A DNA stretch of 64,000 nucleotides from Silene latifolia (GCF_048544455.1 NC_133537.1:68729634-68793633), one strand, 5' to 3'; counted from the first letter of the stretch, positions 38,414 to 51,470 are shown. Notes: generated from the letters alone by a model not told the origin. Numbers and translations are program-made.

Positions 38414-39965
38414 CTACCTCCATCTTGAGGTAGTCCTCTGAGGATCTACGCCAGTGATGAAGGTTGGTGAATCGAATTGTCCTTTATTAACTTCGTTAAC
38501 GAGAGGAGTACATTCTGAAGCAAGACTCCCGACTTGAATTTCATTCTTCGGGTTTGGCAAGAATTCAAAGCAATCCACAAATATCTTCCCGATAAACACC
38601 CCTTTCAAGTGACATGGGCGGATAAGATGGGAATAATCGACATTGTCTTCGACATAAACAAAGTTGGCGTGATCGCCAAATGGATTGGTGATGTTATTGG
38701 GTTTAACAGTTGGGATCGGGAGTGTTCCATTCTCAATCATGTCTTGAATTTCGTGCTTCAGTCGATAGCACCTTTCAGTATCATGGCCTTTCCCTTGATG
38801 AAAGGCACAGTAGGCATTTGGTTTATACCATTTACCTTGTTGATCAGCGGGAGGGTCCGGAGTCGGACCAATAGGCTTCAGCTTTCCTTGGGCTACGAGC
38901 CTTTGGAGAGCGTATGTATAAGTGCATCCGATATCGGTGAATGCCCTCGGAGCTTGGCGCTGCGGTTTCTTCGATTGCCCTTCTAAGAGATTGATGGCTT
39001 CATCAATATGGGTCGTTGCTGGGGCCTTAGCCTTACACGACGAGGCCCCTTGGTACCCTTTCGGCTTTTCAGCCTCTGCCCTTATGACATCATCTTCTAC
39101 CTTTATCCCGATTCTTATCAATTCTTTGAAAGAGCCAAAATTCTGGTATTTCAGAGCATTGCGGTAAATAGGTCGTAGATTCTTTACGAACTTATCTACC
39201 ATTTCAACTTCGTCAGGCTTCTTGGCTAATTTCACGCTTTCAGCGCGCCATCTTGCAAGGAATTCAGTAAAGCCTTCTTTGTCTTTCTGTGTCATCACCT
39301 CCAATGTTCTTATGTTGGTTTGAATCTCGACATTGTCAGCATAGTGCTTACAAAACTCCACCGTGATATCTTCGAAAGTAGGGAAGTTCTTAAGGTCTAG
39401 ATTGTAGAACCACGCCTTCGGGTGTTCATCCAGAGATTGAGCAAAAATTTCAGAGAGCATGTCAGCAGGTACTCCCTTCAGTGCTAAGTACCCCTTATAG
39501 GCCTTAACATGGTGGATGGATCTTTGTGCCCTTAAACTTTGGGATATCGGTGAGTACCATGTTTGTGGGCAACTTATCTTGAATTGGGGCATAGGCCCTA
39601 ACATTTTCGTAATGGATGTTCTTCCCCGGGAGAGTTTCGAGACGGTCCTCAATGAACTTGAACCGTTTCTCCAGATCAGTCAGAGGTGGGGTAGATGAAG
39701 AGGAATCTTGACCCAGCTTGGATTCGATCGCATCCATTCTGGTCATCATGAGGTTCACGGCCTCAGTGAGTTTGTTAACAGCATCTTCCATTGCTTGAAG
39801 TCGGGTTTTTGGCGGCCTTTCTACAAGAAAACCCCGAACTGAGTCAATATTCGAATGTAAGAGCCCCTGCACACTTAAGGACACGACACCAACTTGACTC
39901 AAACAAAAACTCGACTTGAGACTGACTAACCAAAGGTTCGACTCACGGTTGGATTTAGACCTCAA
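38414..39965 (-). pseudogene. Ty3/gypsy Gag, frameshifted once
   Basis: The N-terminal part (39504-39965 frame) has a coiled-coil-like MEDAVNKLTEAVNLMMTRMD segment and reads to PKFKGTK. A one-base shift near 39525 then moves the frame to 38414-39652, which continues HHVKAYKGYLALKGVPADML, FTEFLARWRAESVKLAKKPD (retrotransposon gag domain) and the zinc motif CAFHQGKGHDTERC (C-x2-H-x4-H-x4-C) with RLKHEIQDMI, typical of Tat-clade Gag. It would form the particle and bind RNA. It ends at RTTSRWR with no protease after it; another shift there would extend the frame a little further. Confidence 0.85.
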
Positions 39966-40886
39966 TTCATTTTAGACTTGACAAAACGACGAGACTCAAA
40001 CTGTCATTGCGCGATTCTAAACTGGACTCGGTGTGACTAAACCCGTGATTGGACCAACATAGTCCTTAGGTTCAAGTGAAACGCCCTAAATGGCCTAGCT
40101 TGGGCGTTTCTGTGGACTATCCTAGACTAATTGGTCGACCAACATGACTCAAAGCCCAAGAGGTGAGCTTGGGTGACCCAACAAGGTCGTGTTCTAGACT
40201 CTTGGAACGAAACACGCCTGGCCTACCACGGCCAGGATCCGGACACGACTCGACGCATTTCATGCTTGGTTGAGGTTCGAGAAACATTTTGGGGTTGAAT
40301 TTGGAAAAAACGAATAATTGATTTGAAAATGAGATTTGAAATGGGCAGCATGCCGGCTATAAAAGCTTATTTTGGCTGAAAATTCTAGTCCTATTTGGGC
40401 AGCGTTCCGCGTTTTGAAAATCACGCTATTTGAAAGTAAGTTGTTCAAAAGTTCGGTTTTGAAATTGACATGGAAAATTTTGAAAAGACTCGGGAAAACA
40501 CCTTGCACATTGTCATTCTCATGTTATAAGGATGTATGCTCCTAGACATCTCTAAGTCTCGGCAAGTCTTCTACAAGAAGGTCTATGCCCTCCATCCTTT
40601 TGCGGTCTTATATAGCAAGGGCCTTTAGGTAGAGTACCTAGAAGAGCATCCCCACCATCAAGAACCAAGCGAGGCGGAGCGGAAGCAAGCAATGTGCGAG
40701 TTCCTGGCATAGTGGGACGTCGCCCCCCACGCATCACAAAGAAACGCTGGGACGGCCCAGGAAAATCCTTAAGGGTTTATGCATGAATCGTAGCACTATG
40801 AGTAATGTTTTACTTTCCAATACTTTCTTTTCAAGTTTCACCTCGGAGGAAAAGACCCTAGAAACAAAGTGTAACTAGTCCTCTTT

Positions 40887-40904
40887 TCCCCAGCAAAGTC
40901 GCCA
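40887..40904 (-). promoter_or_regulatory. Primer binding site of the Tat-like gypsy
   Basis: Minus strand TGGCGACTTTGCTGGGGA, three bases from the 5' LTR. It starts with TGG, complementary to the CCA end of a tRNA. Which tRNA is not settled from memory. Confidence 0.7.
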
Positions 40905-40907
40905 AAC

Positions 40908-41967
40908 TGTGGACAAGGCCCTCGGGAACTGCGTCCGCGGGATCCACACTAGGCATAATCGACTCGAGGTTCTTTCGAATCGAATTAAGACAAATTAGAG
41001 TCGCCACCAAGTTTTTTGGGAACTTGGAACCGTTCAAGTCAACTTTACACCTTTCATAGAAAAGCATAAAGCCAATCGACTACGAGTGATTAAAGATAAA
41101 GACTTGTACCCTATATCACTCGATTTGAATGACTCTCGTAATCCAATGGTATTTAGACGGATCCACAAACCATAGATCTTGAGTAAGGGGTGAGGGTACG
41201 TGTTAGGAAGCCCATAAGGACACCTAACCCCGCCCGTCAATAACGGCCTCTACTAAGTCAAGTGTCGGATTTCAAACAAGGTCATAGCTACTACGATATA
41301 TGATATGCAAACATCGTTTTCAAAACCCTAACATGTGAAGTTTCTATGTCGATTTAGATGCAACTAAACTAACTTTGTCAAAGTTGTAATTTAGCATGTG
41401 GGTTGATTGATCTAACAACATACAAAACAAAGCAAACAAGGCTTAGGGGGAACGGGGGACGAGATTTGGGATGTGGATAAGGGGGTTCGAACTGGGGTTG
41501 GATGGGTAGAAGCCTAGGTTGGTTAGTGTACTCGAGATTCGTGCCAACTCGTAAAGAAAACGGGCTCAAAAACCGAGCTATAATCGAGCTCCAAAACGCG
41601 TGGTTGAAACGAGTTTTAAATTTTCAAATTCGATTTTTCAAATCAAATAACACATTAAAATGAATGATTTTTCAAACCAAATATATTCATAAAATGATTT
41701 TTCAAATCAATTATTTATTTTATTTTCAATAAAATAAACTTGAGAAAATAAATTCAAAATAAAATAAATTGAATTCACCTAAAAAAAAAGCTTTAATTTA
41801 AATATCATTTAAATTAATAAAATACTCCGTCGACAACGCTCATTCTACATCGTAAAACGAAACCCAAATAATGACAATGACAACTAATAAATACATGTGT
41901 CCTATCATCATCGGGTGTTTGTCGGGTTCTCTATAAATTCCAATATCGACGGATACGGGTATCTACA
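40908..41967 (-). repeat. 5' LTR of the Tat-like gypsy
   Basis: 1060 bp, near-identical to the other LTR (for example C/A at 34367 versus 41058). It ends at 41967, followed by CCAGG. Confidence 0.95.
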
Positions 41968-42067
41968 CCAGGTATCCAGCGGTGCCTTCAAGATTCCTCT
42001 TATATTAGGAGTTTGGACAGTATCAGCCTTAGCGACCCTCGTGAACCCAAACTACTGTTGCTATCAG

Positions 42068-42570
42068 CCCCCCTCTCTTCTGCTCAACTTCTGAGAAGAA
42101 GTTCATTCAGATCGAACTACCAGCAGGTGTCGAGGATGACCAGGAATTGAAAGCTAGGGCTGTCGATGTAAGTTCAAACTATTATATATTTTGCAGATTG
42201 ATTTAAATTTCAAATTTGAACGTACCCATCTATTATAATATAACTAACTTACTGTACTTCTTCAATGCAGCGTACTCACGAGCTTTATCTACAGATGCAA
42301 AGGAACGCTATTGTGTTCTATTCATGGTACGCAGATGTAACCACAAGGATCAAAGCTATAACTAGTGATCTGACGGGCCTAAATCCTAGTCAGGCCTCTC
42401 AAGAATTCTTTGAGGGTGAAAAGATTCAAAAGTACGTCATTTGAAGCAGAACGAGCAGTTGAGAAAGGTTGAAGATTTCTGTTGGTAACGCTCCTGCATT
42501 TGGAGAGGTAGTTAGTGAGTCCCCCAAAAAATATGACGGAATCGATGCATCTACGCGTCAAATAAGTGAA
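42068..42570 (+). pseudogene. Two further exons of the split gene
   Basis: Exon 42068-42167 follows TGTTGCTATCAG and reads SPPLFCSTSEKKFIQIELPA, GVEDDQELKARAVD, ending at GTAAGT. The next begins at 42271 after TTCTTCAATGCAG and reads RTHELYLQMQRNAIVFYSWY, ADVTTRIKAITSDLTG, then KIQK, where a 1-base loss shifts the frame (HLKQNEQLRKVEDF). A second shift leads to SVGNAPAFGEVVSESPKKYD and ISEVL at the copia insertion. The L-Q-N-E-Q-L-R stretch looks like coiled coil. Confidence 0.6.
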
Positions 42571-42575
42571 GTTCT

Positions 42576-43559
42576 TGTTGGGGCTGGTGTCCTCTACAGT
42601 TAGTGCAATAACATTTAAATCTCTAAAAGGATCAAAGGGTATACTTTTGTATTATTATCAGTTGGTCCACGTTTATCAATAACGGTTGACTTGCTAGATA
42701 AGTTTGACGTTATTGTCATACAGATGGCGGTGATCAACTGGTCCCTAAAAGTCACACCTATAGGATACGTTTGAGAGATGTGACGGTATGAAAATACAGT
42801 CATGTTGATGCCTAATATGACTAAGCAGTTAGTCGGAGTTATTGACTGATAATAAGTCAAACGCGATGTTGAGATGTTTTATTTAATACGGATTAAATAA
42901 TAATGGCTAAAACGAATTAAACGGTTAATTCGTAATTTAAATATAAACGATTATATTTAATTGATGTATATTGAATTAATTATACAATATTGTCATTATC
43001 GGACATGTATTATTATATCGACTAATTCATGTTGCTAGTCGATATTTTAATAACCGATAACCGATGACGATTTATAATAAAATCCCGTCATATACATTTA
43101 GCAATTTCGAGTCGGACCACGAGTTAAAAATAAGGAGAAAGTGGAAAGCCCACTCCCTCCTCTATTGAACCTCACGGCCGAATGCAACAAAAGGAGAGCC
43201 TATCTCCTTTTGTAACCTAATCATTCATTTTGCAAAAAAAAACATTAGGGTTTTGAGAGCATTTTTCCTCTGAAAATCCTAGATCTCACATCAAGAAAAT
43301 TCACAAAAGCTCTCTCAATATTGCAAGGCAATTAGAGAGCATTTCTAGCACAAGGGGCATAGTCTCAGACGGTCTTGGGTGCAACGATTAGGAGGAAATC
43401 TACGTTGATTTCTATCTTAGGCCGCATTTCAAAGGACCCGAGGTTAATTCTTATGCTTTATCGTTTCTCTCTTGTATTTTGTTTTATGACAATAATCACA
43501 TGTTAAATTTTGCGTTATAGTCCTAAAATTTAAGGGTTTTATACGGATATTACCCCACA
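42576..43559 (+). repeat. 5' LTR of the outer copia
   Basis: 984 bp. Contains TATA-like runs and a CT-rich leader-like part near 43250-43440. Ends CCCCACA, followed by AG and the primer site. Confidence 0.95.
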
Positions 43560-43561
43560 AG

Positions 43562-43573
43562 TGGTATCAGAGC
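43562..43573 (+). promoter_or_regulatory. Primer binding site (tRNA-iMet) of the outer copia
   Basis: TGGTATCAGAGC, two bases after the LTR, is an exact match to the usual copia primer site. Confidence 0.95.
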
Positions 43574-45385
43574 GAGGCCACGTAATTTTTTCTATGTGAT
43601 TTTCATTATACGAATTGAATCGATAAATTTTTGTTGCATAAAAACCGCACGGCTGAATTTTTTTTTGAAGCACGGCTGTTTTTTTTCTTGAAAACCGTGT
43701 CTTGATAATACACGACTGTTTTTTCTTGAATTCCGTGCCATGTCTACATTGTTGTTGTTTTTTTTTGAAAACCGTGCTAATCAGACGATGTTTTGTTTTC
43801 GATTTGTTCTTTGCATATTGTTCTTGTAATCGATATTCATAGCAATATGTTAAAGATTCATCAATTGTAGTTTCAATTCTATACGGATTAGGTTAAATTG
43901 CAATTGGTTTTTAACAAATTGATTTTGTTTTTGTTTGTTGAGGCTCTCGGTTTTTGAGCCGCTGGAATTTTTTTTTTTTGCTCTTTTGAGCTCTCGGCAA
44001 TCAGCTGCAAATAATAAAAAAAAAAAAAATTTTGGTACTGTTCACGGTCCTGACGTGAAGAAAAAAAAAAAAATTTGAGTTTTTTTTTTTTGGCCAATAT
44101 GTGCATAATACGGATTTTGTGCACTCGCTTGATAGTGAAACGGTTCACTCACGTACCATTTAGTTATTTTAAAGCGATTTAAAGTAACGGATTATCATGG
44201 ATTAAAATTAAGTTGATTAAAGCGGTTTTGTCACATAATTTTAATCATTAAAGGTGGTTTGGATAAATTTAACGTAATTACGGAATTATGTCACGAATAA
44301 ATTTTATTTTAGTTGATGCATTTTATTTATCGTTATTTTGAATGCCTTGAATGTTTTATTACGTATTTAATTTTTACAAACAGTTGTAACTTAGTGTGGC
44401 CTTAGTAGAACGTGTTACCGTAATGATGGAACACGGTCTTGGTTGTATTTTGAGATCTTGTATCTCCGTTTTGGTTTTTTTCCTTGTAATTACAGTTTTT
44501 ATTTAGAATGTAAATAGGTTTATATTTTGTAAATTTTAATTGTAATTTTGAGAAGACCAAAGATGGAGACCGGATGCTCACTCATTGCATGGAAAAAGAT
44601 GGAACATCGGGACAAGCTTTCGGGTCCAACGGTGGATTCCAAAGTTGTATTATGTTCTTTTTACTAGGATAGGCCACACTAGGAATTTTTATTTACGTTT
44701 TGCATTCTTTTATTTATTTTATCGTAACGATAGATTGCATCATATTCCGCCTAAAACCAAACCACCTAATAATTGCATGAAAACTGACTCATATAAAGGT
44801 CACGCGTTAGTTTTCTTTGATATACAGATATCACATGTTTTTATTTAAGCCATCACCTAAGTTAATTCATTCACGTAATGTTAGTTTTTCGTTCACTTAA
44901 AATGAATTAAAACTAAGTTGATGGGATCTTCCTCGTATAAACAAAAATTGAGAACAGTCTTTATAGGTCAAACTCCAATGAATCCCTTCTTCGTCGGTAG
45001 GCATAATATGACCCCTTCTACGTCGGGTAAGTTGGAACTGATTGACCTATTTTATCTCAACACTATGGTCACTCGTACGATCCTGTGATTATGGTGGACT
45101 ATAGATAGGATTTACGGAAATCTATCGACCAAGAGTTCTAACGATAGAACTAGCTAAACAGTTGGCTTATCAATTTACGGAAATTGAGTCTTGGGATCAC
45201 TTGTATTATTCTTGAGGGAGATCAATTATGCAAGTGCAATGAGTCTACACGATTAAAATGAATTTTAAATAGACTTAAATCACCTCGATGAGTTGCTTAT
45301 TTCGTTTTGTTTTTCCTTTCTTTTTTAGTGTAGATCACGATCACTTAAAGCGCTAATAACAAAATGGTGGTCGGCCGACGACCCA
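43574..45385 (+). other. Leader of the outer copia
   Basis: 1.8 kb without coding. It contains several T runs with CCGTG...TTGAA phrases (43640-43800) and, at 45125, TCGACCAAGAGTTCTAA, which is shared with the nested copia's leader at 51354. Long leaders are known for this type of copia. Confidence 0.7.
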
Positions 45386-47113
45386 ATGCCAAGTGCCACA
45401 TTGGACCGTGAGTCCTGGCTTCGGATCTTCATGAATCAGATGAATCAGTCAACTCGATTGAAGAATGATGGATCAAACATCGCGGACTGGGAGGCGGCAT
45501 TACGGAATGCTGCCGCAGCTGACGGGAAGCTCAAATTTCTGACAGAGCCCATCCCGTCAAACCCAGGTCCCACGGCTGGAGCTAACGAGATCGCCAAGTA
45601 TAACGATTTCGTCATGGAAGCGGGTGCGATTAAAAACGTACTCATTTTTGCAATGGAATCCAATTTGCAGAAACGCTTCATAGCCCAAGGTGCAAATAAG
45701 ATTTTCACCACGCTCACCAAGGAATTCTTGAAAGCACCGAGAATCGTGACCTACGAGCATACCACTCGCTTCTTTGATGCGAGACTCCAGAAGGGCCAAC
45801 CGGTTAGCCCACACATTCTCAGCATGATTGAGAATGTCGAGAGACTGGAGGCGCTTGATTGTAAAATCAGCGAGAACATCGTGATTGACCGCATGCTTCA
45901 TTCACTCCACGATGGTTTTGCGCTCTTTAGAGTGAATTACTATATGAATGATTTGAAGAAAAGTCCTCATGAACTACACTCCCTACTCGTACAGACCGAG
46001 AAGGATATGAAGTTCAGTGGGAGCTTGAAACAGGATGTTCTAGTTGTGTCAAACAAGGGCAAAGGTAAGGGCAAAGCTCAGGCAGACCTAGCGGTAGGTA
46101 AACCGAAGTTTAAGAAGTCGGGATCAGGTAAGAGTGGGCCTGGTGAGGCAAGCAACTCATCAGGCGCGACAAAGAGCAAGACCGAAAACATGGAATGCCA
46201 TCACTGCCACAAGACTGGGCATTGGAGGCGTACATGTCCTGTTTACCATGAGGACATAAAAGCAGGTCGCGTTAAACCTGTTGGTATGTCTTCTTCCTCT
46301 TCTACTTTTATTCATATGATTGAGATTAACCACGCAAGTTACGGAACTTGGGTACTAGATACTGGTTGTGGTTCTCATCTATGTAATTATGTGTAGGTGC
46401 TCCGAAACATCGAACCCCTCGTAAAGGGTGAGGTGGACCTGCGTGTCGGGAATGGAGCACGAGTGGCTGCCGTCTCGAGGGGAACATACGTGATCCAGCT
46501 TCCTAGCGGATTTGAGTTATTTTTATATAACTGCTATTATGTACCCAGTCTTTCTAAAAACATTATTTCAGTTTCTGCACTTGACAAACTTGGTTTTTCA
46601 TTTGTAATAGAGAATAATTCTTGCATTTTCTCATTACACGATATGATTTATGGCAAGGCAGTCTCCATGAACGGAATTTATGTTTTAGATCAGACCACCG
46701 AAATATTACACGTAATGAATAAGAAGTTAAAGGTTGGTGACAAAGATCAAACATACCTATGGCACTACCGTATGGGACACATTAATGAGAAACGTGTAAA
46801 ACAGCTCATAAAGAATGGAGCTATCTCGGCCTTTGATTTTCAATCATTTGGCACGTGTGAATCATGTCTCATTGGTAAGATGACTCGAATTTCCTTCAAA
46901 GGTGTTGGAATGCGCGCTGCTGACCTATTAGGTCTCATACATACGGATGTGTGTGGACCTATGTCAATCACCGCACGAGAAGGCTATAGGTATTTCATCA
47001 CTTTCACGGATGATTTAAGTAGATATGGCTATGTCTACTTAATGAAGCACAAAAGTGAATCCTTTGAGAAATTCAAGGAATACCGAATCGGGTACAGTAA
47101 CCTCTTTGGGTAG
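45386..47113 (+). pseudogene. Outer copia gag, protease and integrase N-part (one in-frame stop)
   Basis: Gag covers residues 1-300 with the zinc knuckle C271-x2-C274-x4-H279-x4-C284. The protease D325-T-G follows. A TAG at 46394-46396 interrupts the frame, which then continues without shift; a C to T change of CAG would explain it. Downstream are the integrase zinc site (WHYRMGH...CESC) and the first catalytic aspartate in LIHTDVCGPM. The frame is lost near 47090 in the segment before the second aspartate. The start ATG at 45386 begins the region similar to Gag; an ATG at 45364 is out of frame. Confidence 0.9.
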
Positions 47114-47709
47114 AAAGATTAAAACAACGCGCTCGGACCGTGGTGGCGAGTATCTTTCTCACGAGTTTGATCAACACCTCAAAGACGTGGGATTGCCAGC
47201 GATTAACTCCACCTGGAACACCTCAGTTGAATGGTGTGTCCGAGCGGAGAAATCGAACACTACTTGATATGGTTCGATCCATGATGAGTCACACCGTGTT
47301 GCCTGACTCATTATGGGGTTATGCTCTTCTGTCAGCTGCTCTAATACTTAACCGAAGTCCGTCTAAAGCTGTTGACCAGACTCCATATGAACTATGGAAG
47401 GGAACGGTCCCCAACTTGTCCTTTATACGGGTTTGGGGCTGCGAGGCTTATGTCAAGTGGAGACACGAGGATAAGCTCGGCCCGCGATCGGTCAAGACAT
47501 ACTTTATAGGTTATCCTAAAGGAACACTTGGTCATTACTTTTATTCGCTAACCGAACAACGTGTATTTGTTGCGGCTAGTGCGACATTCTTAGAGAAGGA
47601 GTTTCTCGAGAATGCAAAGAGTGATAGAACCTTCGAGCTGTCGGAGATTCCAGAACCAAATACCGAGCAACCATTGGAGGAACCAGTTCCTTCAATCCCA
47701 GCTGCATGA
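47114..47709 (+). pseudogene. Outer copia integrase C-part, frameshifted
   Basis: The second aspartate lies in RSDRGGEY and the catalytic glutamate in LNGVSERRN, but they are in two different frames that switch near 47200. The remainder (SLWGYALLSAALILNRSPSK, WGCEAYVKW, GPRSVKTYFIGYPKGT) is a normal copia integrase tail. A TGA at 47707 ends the frame; CGA to TGA would explain it, since homology continues in the same frame. Confidence 0.85.
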
Positions 47710-48056
47710 TTAATATTCGAGGAACCTAGGAGGTCGGGAAGAGTCTCTATTCCTCCGGACAGATACATTGGTATGGTCGAGGAACATGACATAGATGACA
47801 TTCTACTCTTAACGAGTAGTGAACCCGCAACCTATAAAGGTGCCATGACTAGTTCCGACTCAAATCTATGGCTTGAGGCCATGCAATCCGAGATGGACTC
47901 CATGTATGAGAACAACGTATGGGATCTTGTTGACTTACCTGCTAAGGTTCGTCCCCTTCAATGCAAATGGCTTTACAAGATAAAGCATTCTGTGGAAGGT
48001 CAACAAGATATCTATAAAGCACGACTAGTTGCTAAAGGTTTCACCCAAGTGCCAGG
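47710..48056 (+). pseudogene. Outer copia reverse transcriptase, N-terminal part
   Basis: Reads FEEPRRSGRVSIPPDRY, WLEAMQSEMDSMYENNVWDL, CKWLYKIK and YKARLVAKGFTQVPG, where the nested LTR begins. Homology resumes at 56857. Confidence 0.85.
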
Positions 48057-49346
48057 TGTTGGGAAATGTGTCCTCAACAATAGTGCGATCACATGATTTA
48101 AATATCATTATTAAATCTCATACCAAGAATACAAAAGGGATGATACATTACATATATATAGTCAACTGATCCACACATATCGGTAATGATTGGCTGGCTA
48201 GAGTTTGACATTACTGTCGTGCGACGGTGGTGATCAGTTGATCCCTTGAGGTCACACCTAAAGGACGATTCCCTTAATTGAAAAGGTTAATTAATTGTAT
48301 ACCGTCTGATTAATTAATTCCTTAAAATTGAACAAATTATTATAAGAGAGAGAATAATGACATCTTATTATAATGTGATTAAATGAGATTTCATTTAGTA
48401 ATTTAAGAAGTTATATTACTAAAATTAATCGGTGTTTGCGAAACACGCGAGATGAGAATGATAAGTTAGTTATAATTACAAGATATTGTGAATTATACTA
48501 ACTAGTAATTAAATGACCATTTTATGAGAAAGTAATTTTATATTACTAGTCAATTTGTTAAATATGATTTATTTAATTTATAAATGATATTTAATTTGTT
48601 AAATATGCATTTTAAATTAAAACAAGACATAAGACATGTCACATGTCACATGACATACAATTGTACAATTGACAAAAATAAAATGGACTCAATATTACAA
48701 GGAAAACCGTTTTTTATATGTAGTGAGTGGGTTTTGATGGTTTTTGTTATTTAAATAATAAAATAAACATCATGATGACACCTACCACTAGCTAGCTTTT
48801 CTTGTGAAGATAAAAAGCATATTGGGAAGAAAAATTTGACTACCCTAAGCTCCTCCCAACCGGTTTTCAACATAGAGAAAATTAGAGAAAATTTTCTCCA
48901 ATTAATTCATTCTTACCTTTTATGAAAAACCTCTCTTCTCTCTCTTGTTCTTCACAAAATCCATTTTTGTGAATCTAATTTGTTTAAATCAAACACTAAT
49001 AATTCTAAAAGTAGTATATGAGTATTAGTAATAGATTTTAAGGTAAACCACAATATAAACATCTAGTACATGTTAGTTTGTGGGATTAAGGGATAGTTTT
49101 GGGTGCAACTAATTGGAGGGCTTCTAATTTGAAGTCAACAATGTTCATCCATTAATGGAAAGCTCAAGAACTAACAAGAAGGAGATCTTGTTGGTGCCCA
49201 ATATGACCGAAATTATTATGGTGAGAAAATGTTTTCTTATCTTCTTTCATTTTAGTTTGCATGCATAAGATCACCATTAATTTTATGAGTAAATTAAAAT
49301 GGAACATATATGAGTATGTTAAATATATAGATCTACTTTTCCTTCA
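48057..49346 (+). repeat. 5' LTR of the nested copia
   Basis: 1290 bp, AT-rich, starts TGTTGGGAAATGTGTCCTCA and ends CTTTTCCTTCA. Confidence 0.95.
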
Positions 49347-49348
49347 AT

Positions 49349-49362
49349 CGGTATCAAGAGCC
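49349..49362 (+). promoter_or_regulatory. Primer binding site of the nested copia (diverged)
   Basis: CGGTATCAAGAGCC differs from the TGGTATCAGAGCC consensus by a first-base change and one extra A. Either decay after insertion or sequence error. Confidence 0.7.
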
Positions 49363-51169
49363 ATGGTTGTTTGCATGCAAATCGGTTAAAAGTTTTTCCG
49401 AGTTATAAGAATAACATATAAAACTTGTAAATTTTGTGTTATTATGATATATCACGAAATTAATTCATGCATGTTAATATTTCTGGTCCTAAAATGTTTT
49501 AGGATATTTTGGTTAATTTTACGGATTTTTATTGTTCATATTATACAATGATGGCATTTAAATATGATTTTATGAGTAAAAATGTCATTTTCAGTCTAAA
49601 ATTAGCTATACTTCGAATTTTCCAGTGATTTTTGGATATGTTGTCAAATATATTATTTTGAGATAACCTGTAAATTTTCATAATTTTTGGACTTGTTATG
49701 CTCGAAAAATGGATTTTTCATTATTAAATTCGGATTTAAGTGAAAAATAGGTTAATATGAGTTAAATTTCGAATCTGGTCTTAGAAATTTAATATGTTGT
49801 CACATGCAATTTTACAAGATGTGTGTAAAATAATTGGCTATAAAGAAGTCCTTTTGCATGGTTTATGGATTTTTGAAGAAAAATAGCATAAATAGTGACA
49901 TTATTAGTGAAAAATTAATAAAACATAATATATGACTTAGGAAAAACGTCTAATGTTGCCTTTTATTATCTTTTTCAGATCTAAAATTTAAAAGTTAATG
50001 AATATAATTTTTCCATGTTTTTATGATTATTTTAGTTAAAATCGATAAACCGCAACATTGTTTTTCCGGAAAAATTTCGAAATTTTTAACCTAAGTTTTT
50101 GAACATTATGAGTGTTATGGTATTTTTCCAGAATGTTCATAAGTTTAAATTTCAAATTTTGAATTTATCTGAAATTTTGTGATTTATTTGAAGTTTATAG
50201 CTTATTTTTGTAATTTTTTAGTCCATTAATGAACAATTTTATAAATATGAGTTAATTATGGTCAAATTATTAGTGAAGACTAAATTTTGAGTCCTAAGAG
50301 GTTAGGGTAACTAACTTATGCATAAATATGAATTTATGTAATTTTTGTGATTGTAAAATGTTGAAATCACGCAAATCCGTAAAAACCGAGTAATATACGA
50401 TATTGGCTAATTAAAGGCGATTTAGCATAAAATTGGGCATGTTCATACATATTATAATGCTACATTTTCTTTATGATTGTCATAATTTTAATTTATGTAA
50501 TTTTTGAATTATGTAATTTTACTTAGTATGGCCTTAGATTTTAATTGGTATTTCCCGAAATGTATGGGAATATCGATTCAGTTGTAATTTTACTGTGATC
50601 TCGTATCACCGTTTTGTAATTTAATAGATTTATTTTATTTTAGTTACAAATGTATAATAGGAAATTATGTAATTTATTATGTAATTTAAATTCATCTCGG
50701 AGTTCCCAAAGACGGATTTCTTCAAGATGGCGATACATAAAGACGGTGTTACCTCGAGATGCGTGCCACAACCGAAGTTCAAGGGACCAATGGAGTTGGT
50801 TTCCGAATATGTAATAGTTAAATAGTTTTTCTATTTTAGGAAGGGTCATACTAGGATTTATTTATTTTTATGCTTGCATTTTATTTTATGTCGCATGCAT
50901 CGCTAAATCGCCATAACTAAAACAAGGATAGTCTTTTTATCGAGTTTATCGACCGTGTCAATTAGAATTATCGTAGTTCACCGCTTTAGTTCACTTAAAA
51001 CGTGATAGATAATAAATTGACATGACCTCTCGCTAAAATAATCAATTGAGACATAGCCTTACCAAATAGTAGAAACCATGAAAACCTATTTCGCGAGGGA
51101 GTGCACTCGGCTACCCCGGGGTACAAACCTTGTTACGTAGGGGAAGTGGGTGATAAATGTCTATCCACC

Positions 51170-51470
51170 GAATTCATGTTGATAAGGGTTTCATCGGCTA
51201 CCCCGTGCCTAAGTTAATGTGGGTTTGGATAATGGACACATTTATTCGAAATTTGGATTGAACTCAACAAAAGTTATTGATAAGGGTTTCATCGGCTACC
51301 CCGTGCCCTTGTTGATGTGTTTTGGGCTATAGATAAACATTAGAGTAATTTTATCGACCAAGAGTTCTAAAAGTAGAATCGATTAAAAGGTTAATCCACC
51401 GAGTTATATTGATAAAGGTTTCATCGGCTACCCCGTGCCTAAGTTGATATGAATTTGGATCTTGGAATCA
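51170..51470 (+). repeat. Three spaced copies of a leader motif
   Basis: GGTTTCATCGGCTACCCCGT followed by GCC..(A/T)(A/T)GTTGAT or similar occurs near 51187, 51285 and 51418, with a partial copy near 51107. Each is preceded by TTGATAA(G/A). Located in the nested copia's leader. Confidence 0.85.

Larger units (their letters stand above)
34217..41967 (-). mobile_element. Gag-only Ty3/gypsy (Tat-like) element, 7.75 kb
   Basis: LTRs at 34217-35275 (3') and 40908-41967 (5'), target duplication CCAGG (34212-34216 and 41968-41972). The LTRs differ by about three substitutions and one A-run indel in ~1060 bp. A primer site (40887-40904) and polypurine tract (35276-35288) fit the minus strand. The interior encodes a frameshifted Gag only; no protease, RT, RNase H or integrase is found in the 3.1 kb between gag and the 3' LTR, which holds short tandem repeats instead. 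Gag and tandem repeats fit the Tat clade. It must have been moved by enzymes of another element. Confidence 0.9.

Noticed and set aside
34343..41569. Identical short minus-strand frames in both gypsy LTRs (68 and 63 codons)
   Set aside because: Present only because the LTR is duplicated; no domain or start context.
43562..43573. tRNA gene
   Set aside because: It is a primer site complementary to tRNA, not a tRNA gene; I found no cloverleaf anywhere in the window.
46394..46396. Programmed stop-codon readthrough between Gag and protease
   Set aside because: The stop lies after the protease DTG box and neighbouring regions carry other stops and shifts, so decay is the simpler reading.
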